Part shown: positions 11,387 through 23,618 of the stretch, in pieces | How the letters are laid out: each line of letters opens with the position of its first letter | How positions within the stretch are numbered: the stretch's first letter is position 1 | Source of the DNA: Lycium barbarum | Taxonomy: Eukaryota; Streptophyta; Magnoliopsida; Solanales; Solanaceae | Assembly (NCBI RefSeq): GCF_019175385.1 | Contig: NC_083346.1 | Location: 83,652,543 to 83,716,542, forward strand | Length of the DNA stretch: 64,000 bases | Reading direction: 5' to 3' | Translations under genes and position numbers: made by a program | Notes under the pieces: generated by a model | Told to the model about the DNA's origin: nothing | Seen by the model: the letters and a program-made list of their open reading frames with translations, nothing else | The model's database searches: none

Positions 11387-14300
11387 TGTCACACCCAGAC
11401 ATTACTAGGGTGTGATGGGCACCCGACCCCATACTTGGAGCCGAGCGAACCCGCTGACTCTTATTACATATATAAACTCTGGAATCAATTCAGAATAAAA
11501 TACATAGTAAGCTCTCAATATTTTTTTTTCCTTTTTATAAGTAAAGTCTATCATCCTATAGGACCCGTGACGTGAAACATAATAACATATCGACGGGCGA
11601 AGCCGTCTACAAAGTTGACACTCTCTACCCACGACTCTGTCTGCAAGTCTCTAACATAGAACAAGACATCATGGTATAGCACGCTGATTCGGCTACACTC
11701 CGGGGCCAAGTGGAGCTCGCCAACTTCGCTGGAGCATCTTCTATAATGTCTTCGGCTCATCTGGGTGTACCTGCGCGGCATGAAACGCAGCCCCCGAAGA
11801 AGAGGGGTCAGTACGAACAATGTACTGAGTATGTAAGGCATGAACGACAATATAAGGAGAGGTACCAGTGGAGATAATCACAAAGGGATCATATGGCATC
11901 TCGTATGGAACATATCATGTCATATCATATCGTGTCATATCATATCATGTCATATCGTAGCATATCATGTCGTATCATATCATATGAAGTCATATAGCAT
12001 ATCATAGGCTGATTGAGATACCTGTACATATGAATGCCACTTAGGGCGGAAACCATGCATGCTTATCGGGTCATATCGTATCATAGCACCGAACAAGTCG
12101 GCTCGCCCACATTGCGCCGAAATATGTCGGCTCGCTCATATATCCCGCGTCCGGGCATCCCACGTCCGGGATGATAATGCCAGCTGACCAGGTGGCAATG
12201 AAACATGTGTCCCTTCCCCATGTCCCCATATACATGTATCCCTTCCCCCCTCCCATATACATATATAGCATGCATGAGAGCCCAAGGAAAGTCATGTGTC
12301 TATCGGAGTGACGTAAGGTCGGTAACCTCCGCTTGTATTATGGAATCATCATGGTCGTCATGTCACGCCTTGAAGGAACAATTATAAGGCGAGACTATCA
12401 ATGAAGAACATTATCTCGGGAAAACATAAAACAGGATCATAACATATTACTTCATATACTTTAAAACCTTCAAAGTAGTCATTATCCAAAAGTAGCATAA
12501 CGTTTCATATCGTCGTATTCATGGTAAGAACATATCCTTGGCATATTCGTCATAGACACTTTCTCATGTCTGGCTTCATTATTGTCATCATAACTTCGTA
12601 GTTGTTGTTTTAGTTATAAAAACTTTCAAAATCATAAAACTTGGATTTTTGGAGAAAAATGTATATTTTGGAAAACATTTATAACTTTTGGAAAGGAAAT
12701 CATGTTTTGAATTCATAACTTCTAGCTTTTGAAAACCAGGACGTTATGGGGAACATTTATAAGACTACATCATAGGATTCATGCCATAGAAAGAAAGGGC
12801 TTAGCCTTAACATACCTGCGTCGTGCCTTACTAGCTACGCTTATTCGTCCAACTTGTTAATCTACAGTCAAAGGAGTTCACACATTCATTAGATCCTTTG
12901 TCATATACTTGCCTTGACCTTTCAAGCACATTCATTTATATTCTGCCGAAATTTCGGCAGCATCTCCCCTGTAAATACACCACCCCCGAGATTCTAACTC
13001 GGCCAAATTTTGCAACAACAATCCGAGAATGGAGCTCGGCCAAACCAACAACAATATTAGCAATTCATTCTAGCAACATTCCAACATTTAATTCAATTCA
13101 ATTCAGTTCACATGATCTTTCAACCACTTAATCAACATATTACTTTACCCCAAACCTTTCAATTCAACAACAACCATGCATATCATCATCATTCATGTAT
13201 GCTAACTTCGACAACAACCTTCATTCTTCATCGCATAATCCGTAACGACGACTACTAGAATGTCAAATGACATCAATTTACATTAACTTACCAAAACGTC
13301 TATTATTTGACCATAACCATTTCTTACATATTTTCGCGCATTTTCATCCATCCCTTTACATTTCAACAATAACCATACCTTTCACACATTAACAACATCA
13401 TTTTCATAAGAGTCTATGTTAAAGTCATATAAATTTTCAAAACAGCCCGCAACCATTACAACTTCAACATACGTCATTAAACCTTCATTCTTTACCATAA
13501 ATTTTACACAACCACAAGCAAAGTACTAAATAAAGTTTGTTCATCTCTTCTACACAAATGGCCACTATTCGGCCACTACACCAAGCACACACACGCAACT
13601 TCATAAGTTTCATCCATTTCAATCGTCACATAATTCATAACAACAACAACAACAACTAGAACACTAAGTAAAATCAACTCTTTCCTTGTCATACCAAATC
13701 AGCCAATACGGCCACACCTAACCCACATATTTTTCATGACTTCCATTCAATTCTACACACTACAAGGCACACAAGCGTGTTGAATACAAACTAATTTATC
13801 ACCCCAACACAACTCTACATACACATTGTTAATCACACACATACACGGCCAACACACATAACATCATATTTTCAAAAACTTCATTCATTTGCACATTCCA
13901 CAACATCCACAAGCCACACATAACTCACGAAAATCAAGATTAGGTCTTACCTCTTCCACTTGTTCTCCACTCGGCTAGCTTATGTTTGGCCGCAACGAAT
14001 GATTTTCTTCTCCCAACAACTACTCCATGTCGTAGAGGACCTTCCAATTAGTATGAAAGCATGAAGGAAACAATTTTTCCATGATCACATCTAGGGGCTG
14101 GTTCGGCCAGCTCCCTCTTGGCCGGTCTCCCTCTCCTTTTTCTCTCCATCCTTCTCTTGAATTTTCTAGAGTTAAATGATGAATTATGGTCTTCACTTGA
14201 CCATCACACATATATATATATGTAGAGGGGCACATGGCCGGTCACATGCCCCTTTATTTTTCTCCAATCTTCTTAAATTTTCTAGAGTTTTCCTTAAGTC

Positions 14301-14664
14301 ATAAAAGATGACTTATTTTCCTTCTCTTGCAAGTTTTGTCCACACATATTTATAATTAGCCCTCCATTAAATAAAATGTGGACATTTAAGGACATGTCAC
14401 ACGGTCAACATAAAATTTCAAGAATTTTCTTGAACTCCTCATGAAATTACCATTTTGCCCCTAAGCTTCCACATTATTTCCATTGGTCATTTTGCGCATT
14501 TCTCTTTTTGCCATTAACCTCTCTCAATATTCCCATATTAGTAATAACCATAAATAATATTTTCAACAACTCGTATATTAAAATAATTTTTGAAACATAG
14601 TCTTGTTCTTAACTTCTCTCCATTATCTTGAATTTTCCGAACGTACGAAGTACGGGCTATAACA
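11387..14664 (-). repeat. F 5' LTR
   Basis: 3278-bp direct repeat of 5732-9024, ending ...GCTATAACA next to the right TSD copy. On the minus strand a GAG|GTAGGA donor-like site is present near the position where the other families have AAG|GTAAG, but this is weaker. Confidence 0.92.
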
Positions 14665-15947
14665 GTAAGAGGGCCAGATTTTCGGGTCCAGTAAGTGAGT
14701 TCAGAGGCGGGCACAGACAGCAGATGTCCAGGTACTCAGGCTATTCTATGACTAGTGCGCCTCCACGATTTTCAGGCCAGATATTCGATAGATCTACTCG
14801 TTCCGGGCCGAGTCAGAGTTATCTGGGGTCTCAGTTAAGAGATGATTCGGGTCAGGCAAGGCCACCCGCACCATAATGTTCCCAGTGTGGGAAGTTACAT
14901 TGGGGTCGACGCCGATTGGGTTCAGATGTTTGCTATTCATGTGGTCGATCAGGCCATATCATGCGTGATTGCCCCTCAGTTCATGGTAGAGGTAGGACCC
15001 AGCCTTCAGGATCGGTAGCCGAATCTTCAGCATCTATACGCCCTATGGGGCCAGTTTCACATGCGCCAGTCGGCCATGGTAGAGGCAGAGGGAGAGCTCC
15101 CAGTTCTAGCGGTCCTCAGCACCGTGTTTATGCTTTGGCTAGACGCCAAGATCTTGAGTCTTCTCCTGACGTGGTTACAGGTATATTATCGGTATTCTTT
15201 CATGATGTATATGCTGTGATTGATCCGGGCTCCACATTGTCATATGTTACCCCGTATGTTGCGGGTCGATTTAGAGTCGAACCGAAGTCGATCAAACCTT
15301 TTGAGGGGTCTACACCCGTGGGTGAATCGGTAATAGCTAACCGAGTATATAGAAATTGTGTAATTGTGATTTGTGATCGTCGTACCATGATTGATTTGCA
15401 TGAGCTAGAAATGGTGGATTTTGATGTTATTATGGGCATGGATTGGTTGGCTTCTTGTTATGCCAACGTTGATTGCCGAATGAAAATGGTTCGTTTCCAA
15501 TTTCCGGGAGAACCAGTTCTAGAATGGAAAGGGGATACGGCGTCACCAAAAGGTAGGTTTATTTCCTATCTAAAAGCAAGGAAGTTTATCACAAAGGGAT
15601 GTATCTATCATCTAGTCCGGGTTCAAGATTTAGAAGCTTAATCGCCGACTCTTCAGTCAGTTCCCGTAATAAATGAATTCCCGGATGTGTTCCCGGAAGA
15701 GCTTCCAGGCCTTCCTCCCGAGCGGGAGATTGATTTTGCTATTGATGTGTTGTCAGGCACTAAGCCTATATCTATTCCTCCTTATAGAATGGCTCCCGCA
15801 GAATTGATAGAGTTGAAGGAGCAATTGAAAGACTTGCTTGATAAAGGCTTTATTAGGCCTAGTTCGTCTCCGTGGGGAGCACCTGTATTGTTTGTCCGAA
15901 AGAAAGATGGCTCCTTGATAATGTGCATCGATTATCGGCAATTGAAT
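14665..15947 (+). pseudogene. A gag C-terminus, protease and start of RT (broken)
   Basis: Continuation of A after F. The Gag tail contains the CCHC zinc knuckle CYSCGRSGHIMRDC (about 14929-14970). The aspartic protease follows, with active-site text VIDPGSTLSY near 15217 and MGMDWL near 15436. Then comes the RT fingers region with RKKDGSL and CIDYRQLN at the end. Stops: TAA at 14874, where D has CGA, and TAA at 15639, where C has GAA. The frame is cut at 15947 by B and resumes at 44643. Confidence 0.9.
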
Positions 15948-18541
15948 TGTTACACCTTGGAAATTTCCCCATTAGCATATAGCGATTAGGCCAAAGAAGG
16001 GTATGAAGAATACGAAACTTTGATGAGAAAGAAATGGTATTTGATGACCCTAAACGGGAATTCGAAAGCATATGAGGCAAGGAAAGAAAGTTGCTACGAA
16101 AAGCAAACCATATGTTGTGTATCGGATAAGAATAACGAGCAACGAGTTGGTGATGGCATAATGAGATCTTAGGGATAAGCAATAACATCCTTTAGATTGG
16201 TATTGAAGTGTTAAACAAGTGCCAAGAAGGTTCCACAAGGATCGGAGATCAAACGAGACAACGAGAATGAAAACGAAATCACTGGGCATTATACGGCCCA
16301 ACCTACGGACCGTATAAATTGTACCAGCCGTATGTTGGACCGTATAATTGGCCAAGAAGGCCACCAGCTACTGGACCAAACATACGGCCACACATACGGT
16401 TCGTATAAATAGTATGGACCGTATGTTTGGTCCATATAATATGGTCGGGCATATTTAAGTTTAAGTATAAGGACCCCTTTTTCATTTCATTTTTCATTCC
16501 ACTCTCACTCTACACTTCAAGAAACATCTAGAACCCTCCCTACTCTTTAACTACAAGAGAAATCAAAGGGGAAGTAAGATCAACAACACATAATCCATGA
16601 ATCAAAGTGTATGAAACCCAAGTAAAGTTCATTTTCCTCAAAGAAAACCAAAAGAGAGGAGATAGGGTTTTAGTGCTAGAGGAGAAACTTCACTCAAGAC
16701 TTGTTCAACCATCATCCAAGGTAAGTTTCATGACCATTTCATGTTGTTTAAATCATTGCAAGGTTAAGATACCCGAATTGTAGAGAAGCATAGCAAATGG
16801 GTCATAAATGAGTGAATAGTGCCATGAGTGAATGGTAGTTGAATTGAATCATGAATGTTACTGTGTTGTGAGTATGAATATGTTATAAATGACATGTAGA
16901 CCATGAGATAAGTGTGATACATGAGAAAATACGATAGCGAACCCAAAACCATAAATGTGGGAAAAATGAAGGGAAATGGTGGATCATGGTCATTGTATAT
17001 GAATGATGATTGTTAATTGCTATATTGTAATTGTTGTTGTGAGTGTTGCGAGTTGATATGGAATATGGGAAAAGTAGTATAAACAAACGAAGTGCTGCCC
17101 AATTGTCTGTAGAAATAGTAATGCGTTCTTATAGTTGATTAACTAACGTTAGTACGAATCCTCTTTTGAAGGTAGAGACGTGACACTGAAGGAGAATAAG
17201 CGAATGCTAGATTGCTTAAACGAGAAAGGTATGTGAGGCTTAACTCTTCTTTCAAAAGGCATGAATCCTTCAAGTTTTCCATAATCCTTCTATAAGATGA
17301 AGCTTATGAGTCCTTCTATATATCGAATCACCTATAAGCATGATAATAATGACAATGAGCTAGAGTATAGAGATTCAGGAAATTGTGGCACGATGTTCCT
17401 GCAATGCTAATGATGTTATTATTGTTAACACTCGCCTTATGCTTTATTTCCTTCAAGGAAAGGCATGATACTCATAAAATGTCCATAATACAATCGGGGG
17501 TTCACGACCTTACGTCACCCCGACATAGTGTGGTTGCCTTAAAGCCTAATGTATGCTCTTAATGCTAATGTATGCTATGACAATAAGATGATGAATAATG
17601 CTAACTTGTAATACGACTATGGGATGCACGGAATACCAAGAAATGATAACATGATGCTATGGCATGAGATGTGTAATAGTGATGTGTTATGATTGATTTT
17701 GTGATGATATGATTCCACCGCACCTATATGGCCGGGCATGTCACCGCTAATGCGGGCTGCGTATGATTCCACCGCGCCTATATGGTCGGGCATGTCACCG
17801 CTAACGCGGGCTGCTATGTTTACACCAAGCCTAGAGGGCCGAGCATGATCACCACTAGTGGGCGGCATATGAGGGTTACCCGGTCGCGGGTAACGATGCG
17901 GATTACGATGTGAGGATGTATGTGTTGACGTATATGATGATGTATGTGATGATGTATGGGATGTGATAGCATGTATACTATGATTATGTAAAATGCGATA
18001 TATGTAAAGAGTATGTTGTCCATGATATACATTCAGGTTATATCCTTCTCTCATGATTCCTGATCCCTCTATTATGTTTGTTTATTTCGTTACTGCCTTA
18101 CATACTCAGTACAATATTCGTACTGACGTCCGTTTTATTTGGACGTTGTGTTCATGCCCACAGGTAGACAGGGAGGAGATCTTGCTCCAGATTCTTAGAG
18201 GTTGTTAGCTGACTGAAAGCACCCCATTGTCCTGGAGGTACCTATGATGATTCTTTTGTGTACAATTATAGATGTCATCTCATAGAGGCTCGTACATACT
18301 CAATGTGGGTCATGTGGTTTCACGGCGTGGTCATTATGTAAATATATACATATATATTATTTTGCTAGTCTAAGGGCTCATGTGTATAAAAACATTATGT
18401 TTCTAAAGGAAAACGGGTTTTCTTATAAATCGAGCATGAATCTGATAAATGATTGTTAAATAAGCCTAAGGAGAACTAGTACGAGTGGTGCTCGGCGGTT
18501 AGCCCCGGGTACTTGTCACGGCCCCTAGCCGGGTCGTGACA
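15948..18541 (+). repeat. B 5' LTR
   Basis: 2594 bp, TGTTACACCTTGG...GTCGTGACA, matching the pieces at 22490-23618, 33225-34492 and 43857-44642. It contains TACGGACCGTA-type palindromes at about 16290-16440, a TATAAGGACCC core-promoter-like block near 16466, a donor-like CAAG|GTAAGT at 16717-16722, and a two-unit tandem repeat at 17708-17815. Confidence 0.93.
17708..17815. repeat. 54-bp tandem repeat in B LTR
   Basis: Two units starting TATGATTCCACCGC at 17708 and 17762, each with GGCATGTCACCGCTAA and GCGGGCTGC. They occupy the mid-LTR position where the other LTR families carry different GC-rich tandem repeats. Confidence 0.85.
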
Positions 18542-18545
18542 AAAG

Positions 18546-18558
18546 TGGTATCAAAGCA
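18546..18558 (+). promoter_or_regulatory. Primer binding site of B
   Basis: TGGTATCAAAGCA, one G-to-A change from the tRNA-iMet-complementary site of A, C and D, four bases after the LTR. Confidence 0.85.
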
Positions 18559-18745
18559 GTTCGGTCCTAGGAAATATCTACGAGCCGTGTCTAGTAGAGT
18601 CTTGTTTATGGTGTGTAGCGCGCCACATCAATAAACAAGAGGCTACAGGGCATTTAGGAAAAATGACCATCCTTCTTCTATGAGATCGTGCGATAGATCC
18701 ATGTGTAAGATTTTATCCTCCCTAATAGTGTGTTATGATTTCAGA

Positions 18746-20089
18746 ATGCCGCCAAAAGGAAGAGCTACAGCCGCCCAGAAGGGCAAGACTACGGCAAAGA
18801 GGCGGGTAGAAAGAGAGCCTTCAATGAATATATATGAAGGTGAATCGCATAACGAGGCCCCATCTAATACTTCCCCTACCCCGCCCAATGTGGGAGAACA
18901 AGGAGGAGCCCCAACTCCAATTCCTCCGTCGGTTGCTCGGGGTCAACAAATGACCGATGCCATCCAATTATTGACACAATTGGTTGCCGCACAGGCACAA
19001 CGACAGAATGTGGGTTCAGGTGACAGGGCAGCAAGTATCAAGGCCCGTGATTTTATGAGCCTAAATCCTCCGGAGTTCTTCGAGTCAAAGTCGTAGGAAG
19101 ACCCACAAGGTTTCATTGATGAAATGTTGAGGACATTGAAGATCGTCCATGCCTCCGAAACTGAATCGGTGGAGTTAGCATCCTATAGACTCCGGGATGT
19201 GGCGGTGTTATGGTACAACAACTGGGTACTATCAACAGGAGAGAATGCGCCTCCTCCGGTTTGGTAAGAGTTCGTAGATGCTTTTATTCGTCACTATTTG
19301 CCACCCGAGGTCCGCCGAGCTAGAGAGGACAGATTCTTAAATTTGAGGCAAGAAAATATGAGTGCCCGGGAGTATAGCATGCGATTCAATTCTTTGGCTA
19401 GATATGCTCCGACTATGGTGGCCGACATGGGAGATCGGGTACATAGATTTGTGAGTGGTTTGGGGCCATATTTATTTAGAGATTGTCTGACGGCTTCCCT
19501 GCAAGACGGGATGGAAATTTCCCGGATACAAGCCCATGCTTAGAATTTGGAGGGGCGACAACAACAACAAAGGGGTGATAGCGATAGTGATAGAAGACAA
19601 AGCAAAAGGGCTAAATCTATGGGCACATGCAGTGATTATAGAAGAAGATCGAGGCAGACTTATTCCCGACATTCAGGCCAGTCAGCGACTAGCGCACCTC
19701 CCAGATTTCCAGATAGAAGATTTGACCGCTCCATTTGCTCGGGACAGGGTCAGAGTTCGAGGGCTTCAGGTTCCCAGTTTGAGGGTGATTATAGTCAGGG
19801 GAGACCCCCAGTTCCACGATGTAGTCGGTGCCGCAAATTACACTCAGGGCCATGTCGTCAGGACACTGATGCTTGTTATGTTTGTGGGCAGACCGGGCAT
19901 TTGATGCGAGATTGTCCCTCACGGTATGGCAGAGGTGGGGTTCAACCCACCGGCTCAGCAGTGGGTTCCTCATCAGCACGCCCAGCGGGGCAGACTCCCC
20001 AGATGACAGGAAGCCGAGGGGGAAGCCGAGGGGCAGCATCTACTTCAGGTGCCACTCAGCCCCGTGTATATGCTTTAGCCGGAAGGTAG
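18746..20089 (+). pseudogene. B gag (multiple stops)
   Basis: Starts MPPKGRATAAQKGKTT, two codon-free bases after an AG acceptor-like site (18743-18744). It contains the Gag core (NPPEFFESKS, VELASYRLRDVAV, RFNSLARYAPTMVADMGD) and a CCHC knuckle, CYVCGQTGHLMRDC (about 19877-19918). Nonsense codons lie near 19094 (TAG where A and C have GAG), 19266 (TAA for Gln after Trp), 19541 (TAG for Gln) and 20087 (TAG for Gln). Most of these fit single transitions. Confidence 0.88.
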
Positions 20090-22286
20090 GATCTCGAGTC
20101 CTCTCTGGATGTGGTTACAGGTATATTGCCTATATTCTCCCGTGATGTGTATGCGTTGATAGATCCGGGTTCTACATTCTCTTATATTACTCCATATGTT
20201 GTTGGTTGTATTGGGGTGAAACTCGAGTCAATTAGACCCTTTGAGGTACTCACTCTGGTTGGTGATCCCGTGATAGCAAGACAAGTGTACAAAATTGTGT
20301 CATTGTGATATGTGATCGACAGACCAAGGCTGATTTGATTGAGCTGGAAATGGTAGCTTTCGATGTAATCATGGGTATGGATTGGTTGGCTTCGGGTTAT
20401 GCAAATGTTGATTGCCGAGTGAAAATGGTTCGATTTCAATTTCCGGGAAAGCCTTTGCTTGAATGGAAAGGTAATGCAGCATCGCCAAAGGGTAGGTTTA
20501 TTTCCTACCTCAAGGCAAGGAAGATGATAGCCAAGGGTTATATCTATCACCTAGTTCGGGTTCATGACACCGAAGCAAAGCCGCTAACTTTCCAGTCAGT
20601 TCTAGTAGTGAATGAATTTCCAGACGTATTCCCAGATGAACTTCCAGGTCTTCCACCAGAAAAGGAAATTGATTTCGCTATTGATGTATTGCCGGACACC
20701 AAGCCTATTTCTATTCCTCCTTATCGAATGGCTCCGGCAGAATTAAAAGAGCTAAAGGCGCAGCTGAAAGACTTGCTCGAGAAAGGATTCATTAGACCCA
20801 GTTCATCACCGTGGGGAGCACCGGTCTTGTTTGTGAAAAAGAAAGACGAATCTCTACGAATGTGTATCGACTACAGGCAATTGAACAAGGTGACGATAAA
20901 GAACAGATATCCTCTTCCAAGGATTGATGATTTGTTTGATCAATTGCAAGGTGCCAAGTGATTTTCAAAAATAGATTTGAGGTCAGGCTATCATCAAGTG
21001 AGAGTCAGAGAAGCGGATATTCCCAAAACGGCCTTCAGAACGAGATATGGCCATTATGAATTCCGAGTAATGTCGTTCGGGTTGACTAATGCTCCAGCTG
21101 TATTTATGAATTTGATGAACAACGTATTCAGGCATCTCTTGGATGTATTTGTGATAGTATTTATTGATGATATTCTGGTGTATTCTCGCACGGAATCGGA
21201 ACATACAGATCATCTGAGAATTGTTCTTGGTATTCTTCAAGCCCGAGAATTGTATGTAAAATTTTCAAAGTGTGAGTTTTGGCTAAAGCAGCCCATTTTA
21301 TTCCAGTTAGAACTATATACTCAGCAGAAGACTATGCGAGGTTGTTTCTCAAAGAAATTGGGCGACTCCATGGAATTCCATTGTCTATTATCCCCGATAG
21401 AGGAGCACAGTTTACAGCTAAGTTCTGGAAGTCTTTTCAAGAAGTTCTAGGCACGCAAGTAAATTTTAGCACGGCATTTAATCCACAGACCGATGGGCAA
21501 ACCGAGCGCACTATTCAGACCTTGGAAGATATGCTACGAGCGTGTGTCCTAGATTTCGGTGGTAGTTGGGATGATCATTTGCCACTAATTGAGTTTGCAT
21601 ATAACAGCAGCTATCATTCTAGTATACAAATGGCTCCATATGAAGCTTTATATGGGAGGAAATGTAGGTCTCCAATTGGATGGTTTGAAATAGGAGAAGC
21701 GCAACTAATAGGCCTTGAATTGATCCAACAAGCGATAGAAAAAGTCAAGGTGATCCAAGATCGGTTGTTGACAGCCCAAAGTCGCCAAAAGTCCTATGCA
21801 GACAACCGCGGACGAGACTTGGAGTTTCAAATTAATGATTGGGTATTTTTGAAAGTGTCACCCATGAAAGGGATGATGAGATTTGGTAAGAAAGGGAAGC
21901 TAAGTCCCAGATACATTGGACCCTACAAAATCATCCGTAAGGTGGGTCAGGTAGCCTATGAATTGGATTTGCCTTCGGAGCTTAAATCAGTCCATCCAGT
22001 GTTTCATGTTTCGATGCTCCGCAAGTGTGTTGGAGATCCCACAAAGATTGTCCCGATAAACGATGTGCAAGTAACGGAAAGGCTAACCCATGAAGAGGTG
22101 CCTAGTGCCATCCTAGATAGGCAAGTGCGAAAGCTTCGAAATAAAGAAGTAGCGTCAGTCAAAGTATTGTGGCGAAACAACAATGGGGAAGAAATGACCT
22201 GGGAAGCGGAAGAGAGTATGAAATCTAAGTACCCGCACTTATTCCAACCCCCAGGAGAGATCCAAGATGAAACGCCGACAATATAA
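20090..22286 (+). pseudogene. B pol: protease, RT, deleted RNase H/INT N-part, integrase C-part and chromodomain
   Basis: Protease with ALIDPGSTFSY near 20155; a frameshift near 20296-20305; RT with [16 protein letters not shown] and FIDDILVY near 21160. A TGA at 20959 replaces Trp (AKW in the other copies). At about 21285 the text jumps from RT (KCEFWL) straight to the integrase text AAHFIPVRT in another frame. This removes the rest of RT, RNase H, the integrase HHCC finger and the first catalytic Asp. Integrase SDRG-like (PDRGAQF) and QTDGQTER motifs and the chromodomain (AILDRQVRKLRNKEVASVK, MTWEAEESM) remain to the stop at 22284-22286. Confidence 0.9.
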
Positions 22287-22452
22287 GGTATGTATGCTTT
22301 ATCTTTATGCTTTTGGTCGTGTGGGGCCACGGATATGTTGATATTGTGATGTAGCCCTGTGAGGCGATGATATTATGGGTTGTTGTGACAGGTTGGTAGT
22401 GCAAAGTTACAGGGGAAACGCTGGCGCAATTTTTGTAGAATCTCGAGAGTTT

Positions 22453-22489
22453 AACATTCGAGGACGAATGTTCCAAAAGGGGGGAAGAA
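22453..22489 (+). promoter_or_regulatory. B purine-tract inverted repeat and polypurine tract
   Basis: AACATTCGAGGACGAATGTT at 22453-22472, then CCAAAAGGGGGGAAGAA directly before the 3' LTR. The purine tract primes plus-strand DNA synthesis. The role of the inverted repeat is unknown to me. Confidence 0.9.
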
Positions 22490-23618
22490 TGTTACACCTT
22501 GGAAATTTCCCCGTTAGCGTATATCGATTAGGCCAAAGAAGGGTATGACGAATACGAAACTTTGACGAGAAAGAAATGGTATGTGATGACCCTAAACGGG
22601 AATTCGAAAGCATATGAGCCAAGGAAAGAAAGTTGCTAAGAAAAGCAAACCATATGTTGTGTATCGAATAAGAATGACGTGCAACGAGTTGGTGACAGCA
22701 TAATGAGATCTTAGGGATAAGCAATAACGTCCTTTAGATTGGTATTGAAGTGTTAAACAAGTGCCAAGAAGGTACCATAAGGATCAGAGATCAAACGAGA
22801 CAACGAGAATGAAAACGAAATCACTGGGCATTATACGGCCCAACCTACGGACTGTATAAATTATACCAGCCGTATGTTGGACCGTATAATTGGCCAAGAA
22901 GGCCACCAGCTACTGGACCAAACATACGGCCACACATACGGTTCGTATAAATAGTACGGACCGTATGTTTGGTCCGTATAAATGGTCGGGTAGATTTAAG
23001 TTTAAGTATAAGGACCCCTTTTTCATTTCATTTTTCATTCCACTCTCACTCTACACTTCAAGAAACATCTAGAACCCTCCCTACTCTTCAACTACAAGAG
23101 AAATCAAAGGGGAACTAAGATCAACAACACATAATCCATGAATCAAAGTGTATGAAACCCAAGTAAAGTTCATCTTCCTTAAAGAAAACCAAAAGAGAGG
23201 AGATAGGGTTTTAGTGCTAGAGGAGAAACTCCACTCAAGACTTGTTCAACCATCATCAAAGGTAGGTTTTATGATGATTTCATGTTGTTTAAGGTATTGG
23301 AAGGTTAAGATACCCGAATTGTAGAGAAGCATAGCAAATAGGTCATAAATGAGTGAATAGTGCCATGAGCGAATGGTAGTTGAATTGAATCATGAATGTT
23401 AGTGTGTTGTGAGTATGAATACGTTATAAATGACATGTAAACCATGAGATAAGTGTGATACATGAGAAAATACGATAGCGAACCCAAAACCATAAATGTG
23501 GGAAAAATGAAGAGAAATGGTGGATCATGGTTATTGTATATGAATGATGATTGTTGATTGCTATATTGTAATTGTTGTTGTGAGTGTTGGGAGTTGATAT
23601 GGAATATGGGAAAAGTAG

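Larger units (their letters stand above)
5732..14664 (-). mobile_element. Element F: non-autonomous LTR retrotransposon (LARD-like) in A gag
   Basis: It is bounded by TGTCACACCC (5732) and GGGCTATAACA (14664), with a perfect 5-bp TSD GTAAG at 5727-5731 and 14665-14669. It has two long direct LTRs (5732-9024 and 11387-14664) that look almost identical by eye, so it is young compared with A. Orientation is minus: the primer site lies beside the right LTR and the purine tract beside the left one. The 2.36-kb interior has no recognisable gag, protease, RT or integrase in any frame. It has an A/B/C-like leader and the same purine-tract inverted repeat, so it probably depends on proteins supplied by a related element. 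Confidence 0.93.

Noticed and set aside
8988..11575. Series of plus-strand ORFs across F as a gene cluster
   Set aside because: Pyrimidine-rich, Phe/Leu/Ser-biased translations antisense to the element with no recognisable domain; the right part is the LTR.
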